Part shown: piece after piece, positions 15,552-17,306 of the stretch | How positions within the stretch are numbered: the stretch's first letter is position 1 | Layout: each line of letters begins with the position of its first letter | DNA from: VGPE01 sp031431395 | Lineage (GTDB): Bacteria; Chloroflexota; Limnocylindria; Limnocylindrales; CSP1-4 | Assembly (NCBI GenBank): GCA_031431395.1 | Contig: JANPDJ010000080.1 | Span: forward strand, 1 to 17,306 | Reading direction: 5' to 3' | Length of the DNA: 17,306 nucleotides | The notes under the pieces: generated by a model | Databases searched by the model: none | What the model was told of the DNA's origin: nothing | What the model saw: only the letters and a program-made list of their open reading frames with translations | Made by a program: the position numbers and the translations under genes

Positions 15552-16022
15552 TTGACGCCGACGGCGCGCAAGAGCATCGTCAGGGCCATGGAAGGCTACG
15601 GACCCAACGATACGGATGTGCTGGGCTTCCTCGCCAAGGTTTCCCGGCTGACCGTGGAGCAGGCGCGCGAACTGGTTCGCCTGCGAGCCCAGCAGGATCC
15701 GGGCGCGCTTGAGCGAGCCGGCTGGGCGGCCGAGAGGGCCGCCTTGATGTCGAGCCGAACGGACGCGCTGGAGGGCGCCCGAGATGCGATCCGTGCCTGG
15801 CGGCGCTTCCGCACCGGGACGCCCTGGTTCGGGCGCGCCATCCGGGTGTACTGGCGGCGACCGCCGAAAGGACACTACGAGGCGATGGCAGACGCGTTGC
15901 CGGGGCTCCTCGACGCGATCAGCGCGATCGTGGTCCGCGACATCCTGGACCCTGGGGCCTTCGCCGTGCTTCACGACCCGTGGCTGGGCGCGCAGACGAT
16001 CCCGGCATCGCCACGCGGGTGA
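15552..16022 (+). CDS. Hypothetical protein, helical
   Basis: 156 residues from a TTG at 15552, or 144 from the ATG at 15588; neither start has a good ribosome site. I do not recognise a family. G/C preference at third codon positions matches neighbouring genes, which supports coding. It reads as mostly helical: an opening segment (NDTDVLGFLAKVSRLTVEQAREL) resembles a small helix-turn-helix-like or UBA-like pair, an Ala/Arg helix follows, then a Trp- and Arg-rich stretch (AWRRFRTGTPWFGRAIRVYW) and a C-terminal amphipathic helix (ADALPGLLDAISAIVV). No signal peptide or clear membrane span. It is divergent from acuI, so the two may share a control region. A hairpin sits on its stop codon. Confidence 0.6.
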   Translation: MTPTARKSIVRAMEGYGPNDTDVLGFLAKVSRLTVEQARELVRLRAQQDPGALERAGWAAERAALMSSRTDALEGARDAIRAWRRFRTGTPWFGRAIRVYWRRPPKGHYEAMADALPGLLDAISAIVVRDILDPGAFAVLHDPWLGAQTIPASPRG

Positions 16023-16030
16023 CAACCCGC
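16015..16030 (+). other. Hairpin over the stop codon of the hypothetical gene
   Basis: GCGGGT (16015-16020) and ACCCGC (16025-16030) form a 6-bp stem with a GACA tetraloop that includes the TGA stop. No T-run follows. It could mark the transcript end or protect the 3' end. Confidence 0.35.
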
Positions 16031-16062
16031 AGTCTGTGGTGCGCGGCCCCGCCGGTCGTCTT

Positions 16063-16119
16063 GCGGCCGGTCCGTGGTGCGGCCGGTCCGTGGTGCGTCC
16101 GGTCCGTGGTGCGGCCGGC
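16063..16119. repeat. 16-bp tandem repeat, three and a half copies
   Basis: GCGGCCGGTCCGTGGT is repeated at 16063-16078 and 16079-16094 exactly, then at 16095-16110 with one change (GCGTCC), and a partial GCGGCCGG follows to 16119. Degenerate versions precede it from about 16035. It is intergenic, just past the hypothetical gene. Confidence 0.85.
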
Positions 16120-16513
16120 TTTTCGTCACCTATGCCCCGGGCGACTGCTGACCGCCCCAGTCGACCGATCCGGGCATCACCCACCCACGCTGCGACTGGT
16201 AGCCGCCCGAACTGCCTTCGCGCCGCTCATCGGAGTCGAGCGCCGTGCGTGAACAGGGCGTGGGGTGCCGCTCCAAGCTGCGAACTGGCACCTATCAGTC
16301 GCTCCACGACTTGGTGACGCCATCAAGTCAGCCAAGTCAGCGATGACAGAGTCGCTGCCCCTTGGCTCTCACGGAAATCAGCGGCCGTCCATAGTCGTCA
16401 CCTTGGGACTTGCAAGTCGCCCGCTCTTCCGTCAAACTGCCGCACGTCGTGAACCACACTTGCGTTTCCTGGTCGATGTGTATGCGCTGGCGGCCCCGCC
16501 GTTCGGAGGATGG
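16120..16513. other. Intergenic stretch without a convincing gene
   Basis: Visibly lower in G+C than its surroundings. Small open frames here lack the third-position G/C bias of real genes in the window. Two short inverted repeats are visible: GGTGCC/GGCACC (16264-16269 with 16287-16292) and CAGCGA/TCGCTG (16338-16343 with 16352-16357), plus AAGTCAGC twice in a row near 16325-16341. It may hold the promoter of the structured RNA that follows. Confidence 0.4.
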
Positions 16514-16559
16514 GGTCTGAGGCGCCACACCTGAGACGCAGGTGCCGGGGCCACAGACC
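16514..16559 (+). ncRNA. Unassigned structured RNA element upstream of the metY terminator
   Basis: Read on the plus strand, one stem forms through the whole segment: GGTCTG (16514-16519) with CAGACC (16554-16559), an A-A mismatch, GGC (16521-16523) with GCC (16550-16552), a 4/5-nt internal loop, then CACCTG (16528-16533) with CAGGTG (16539-16544) closing an AGACG loop. That is 15 pairs. A strong terminator follows 11 nt later. It lacks the core motifs of SAM-I, SAM-II, SAM-IV, cobalamin and T-box RNAs. It may be the 3' part of a small RNA or of a leader. Confidence 0.45.
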
Positions 16560-16570
16560 AGTCCCGGGGG

Positions 16571-16606
16571 CCGCAGTTCCAACAGAGGAACTGCGGTCTT
16601 TTGTTT
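16571..16606 (+). terminator. Rho-independent terminator
   Basis: CCGCAGTTCC (16571-16580) and GGAACTGCGG (16587-16596) form a perfect 10-bp stem with an AACAGA loop, followed by TCTTTTGTTT. This is the clearest intrinsic terminator in the window. It points along the plus strand, 184 nt before metY, and about 550 nt after the nearest upstream plus-strand gene. The remaining 16607-16789 holds GC-rich leader or promoter sequence with no gene that I can see. Confidence 0.88.
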
Positions 16607-16789
16607 CTCCGACAAGCGACGGGTAACCGCCGAAACCGACAACGGCCCAGCCGGGGGGCCGGCGCCCGACAGCGGCGCCAGGGACGCTCGTTCCGGTTCC
16701 ATCTCGCGACTTCGGCCCACGAAGGTCGCGCTCCAGGCGGCCCAGGCCGCGCCAATCGGCTTCGGCCGCATCGTCAAACGGAGGACAAC

Positions 16790-17306
16790 ATGTCGCACCA
16801 CGAGAGCAACGGTCACAAGTCGGAGCCGGCGGCTCCCCACGCGGAGACCCTGGCGCTCCACGCGGGCCAGCGGGTGGACCCGGCAACCAACGCCCGCGCA
16901 GTCCCGATCTACGCCACGACCAGCTACGTCTTCAACGATGCAGCGCACGCGGCCCGACTGTTCGGCCTGCAGGAATTCGGGAACATCTACACGCGGATCA
17001 TGAATCCCACGACGGGCGTCTTCGAGGAGCGGATTGCCGCGATCGAAGGCGGCGTGGGCGCCCTGGGTGTCGCCAGCGGCCAGGCCGCCGAGACCCTCAC
17101 GATCCTCAACCTTGCCGGCGCGGGCGACAACATCGTCGCATCGTCCAGCCTCTACGGCGGCACGTACAACCTGTTCGCGTACACGCTCCCCAAGATCGGG
17201 ATCACCACCCGGTTCGTGGATGGCTCCAACCCGGCCAGCTTCGGGGCCGCCATCGACGCACGCACGAAGGCCGTGTTCATCGAGACCATCGGCAACCCGC
17301 GCCTCG
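16790..17306 (+). CDS. metY: O-acetylhomoserine sulfhydrylase (partial, N-terminal 172 residues)
   Basis: PLP-dependent Cys/Met-metabolism enzyme that makes homocysteine from O-acetylhomoserine and sulfide. The visible part has a hydrophilic His/Glu/Ser N-terminal tail of about 18 residues, then ETLALHAGQRVDPATNARAV, IYATTSYVF, FGNIYTRIMNPTTGVFEERI, IEGGVGALGVASGQAAETL, SSLYGGTYNLFAYTLPKIGI and FIETIGNPRL at the edge. NARAVPIYATTSY and LYGGTYNLF are characteristic of the MetY branch rather than MetB or MetC. The PLP lysine lies beyond the window. The ATG is preceded by GGAGGACAAC, a strong ribosome site. Regulation may involve the structured RNA and terminator upstream, but the 184-nt separation makes direct attenuation uncertain. 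Confidence 0.93.
   Translation, partial: MSHHESNGHKSEPAAPHAETLALHAGQRVDPATNARAVPIYATTSYVFNDAAHAARLFGLQEFGNIYTRIMNPTTGVFEERIAAIEGGVGALGVASGQAAETLTILNLAGAGDNIVASSSLYGGTYNLFAYTLPKIGITTRFVDGSNPASFGAAIDARTKAVFIETIGNPRL

Noticed and set aside
15501..16184. N-terminal extension of the acuI open frame
   Set aside because: The family N-terminus begins at the GTG at 15500 with a ribosome site. The extension is antisense to the hypothetical gene and the tandem repeat.
16265..16534. Plus-strand open frame of 89 codons ending shortly before the strong terminator
   Set aside because: Third codon positions show little G/C preference compared with real genes here, there is no ribosome site and no recognisable motif.
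16500..16790. SAM-type or T-box riboswitch before metY
   Set aside because: The GGCAACC and GAGGGA cores of SAM-I/IV and the T-box consensus are not present, so only an unassigned structured RNA is reported.

Overview
This is a high-GC bacterial chromosomal window. I see no phage, transposase, CRISPR or plasmid genes. Strong G/C preference at third codon positions, frequent GTG starts, many ATGA overlaps and a short MutY without a NUDIX domain suggest a high-GC lineage such as Chloroflexota, with Actinobacteria as the alternative. That assignment is inference and has low confidence.

Left part (1-6203). On the minus strand, lpd overlaps by one ATGA junction the gene for a thiamine-diphosphate-dependent E1 alpha subunit, which runs off the window. 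This is the start of a 2-oxoacid (branched-chain or pyruvate type) dehydrogenase cluster. A 246-bp divergent gap holding three competing hairpin arms separates it from a plus-strand run: plsY (acyl-phosphate glycerol-3-phosphate acyltransferase), an ABC-2 type ATPase and permease that overlap, and an MFS exporter.

Middle (6204-14489). All genes are on the minus strand. A TPP riboswitch (about 14314-14400) lies upstream of a ThiY-like lipoprotein and a ThiX-like permease, with no ATPase gene beside them. Without a recognisable terminator the run continues through mutY, ppc (PEP carboxylase carrying a Gly/Ser/Thr repeat insert), nnrE (NAD(P)HX epimerase) and a small two-helix membrane protein. 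A separately led gene for a double zinc-ribbon, glycine-rich protein follows. Its Shine-Dalgarno sequence lies inside a long inverted repeat.

Right part (14490-17306). An acuI-type acryloyl-CoA reductase is divergent from an unrecognised helical protein. A gap of about 770 bp follows, with a 16-bp tandem repeat, a well-formed but unassigned RNA stem and a textbook rho-independent terminator. The window ends inside metY (O-acetylhomoserine sulfhydrylase).

The genes are mostly ordinary metabolism. The most interesting material is in the non-coding RNA: the TPP riboswitch with a visible start-codon-sequestering helix and a possible six-gene regulon, the SD-sequestering leader of the zinc-ribbon gene, and the orphan structured RNA plus terminator before metY.
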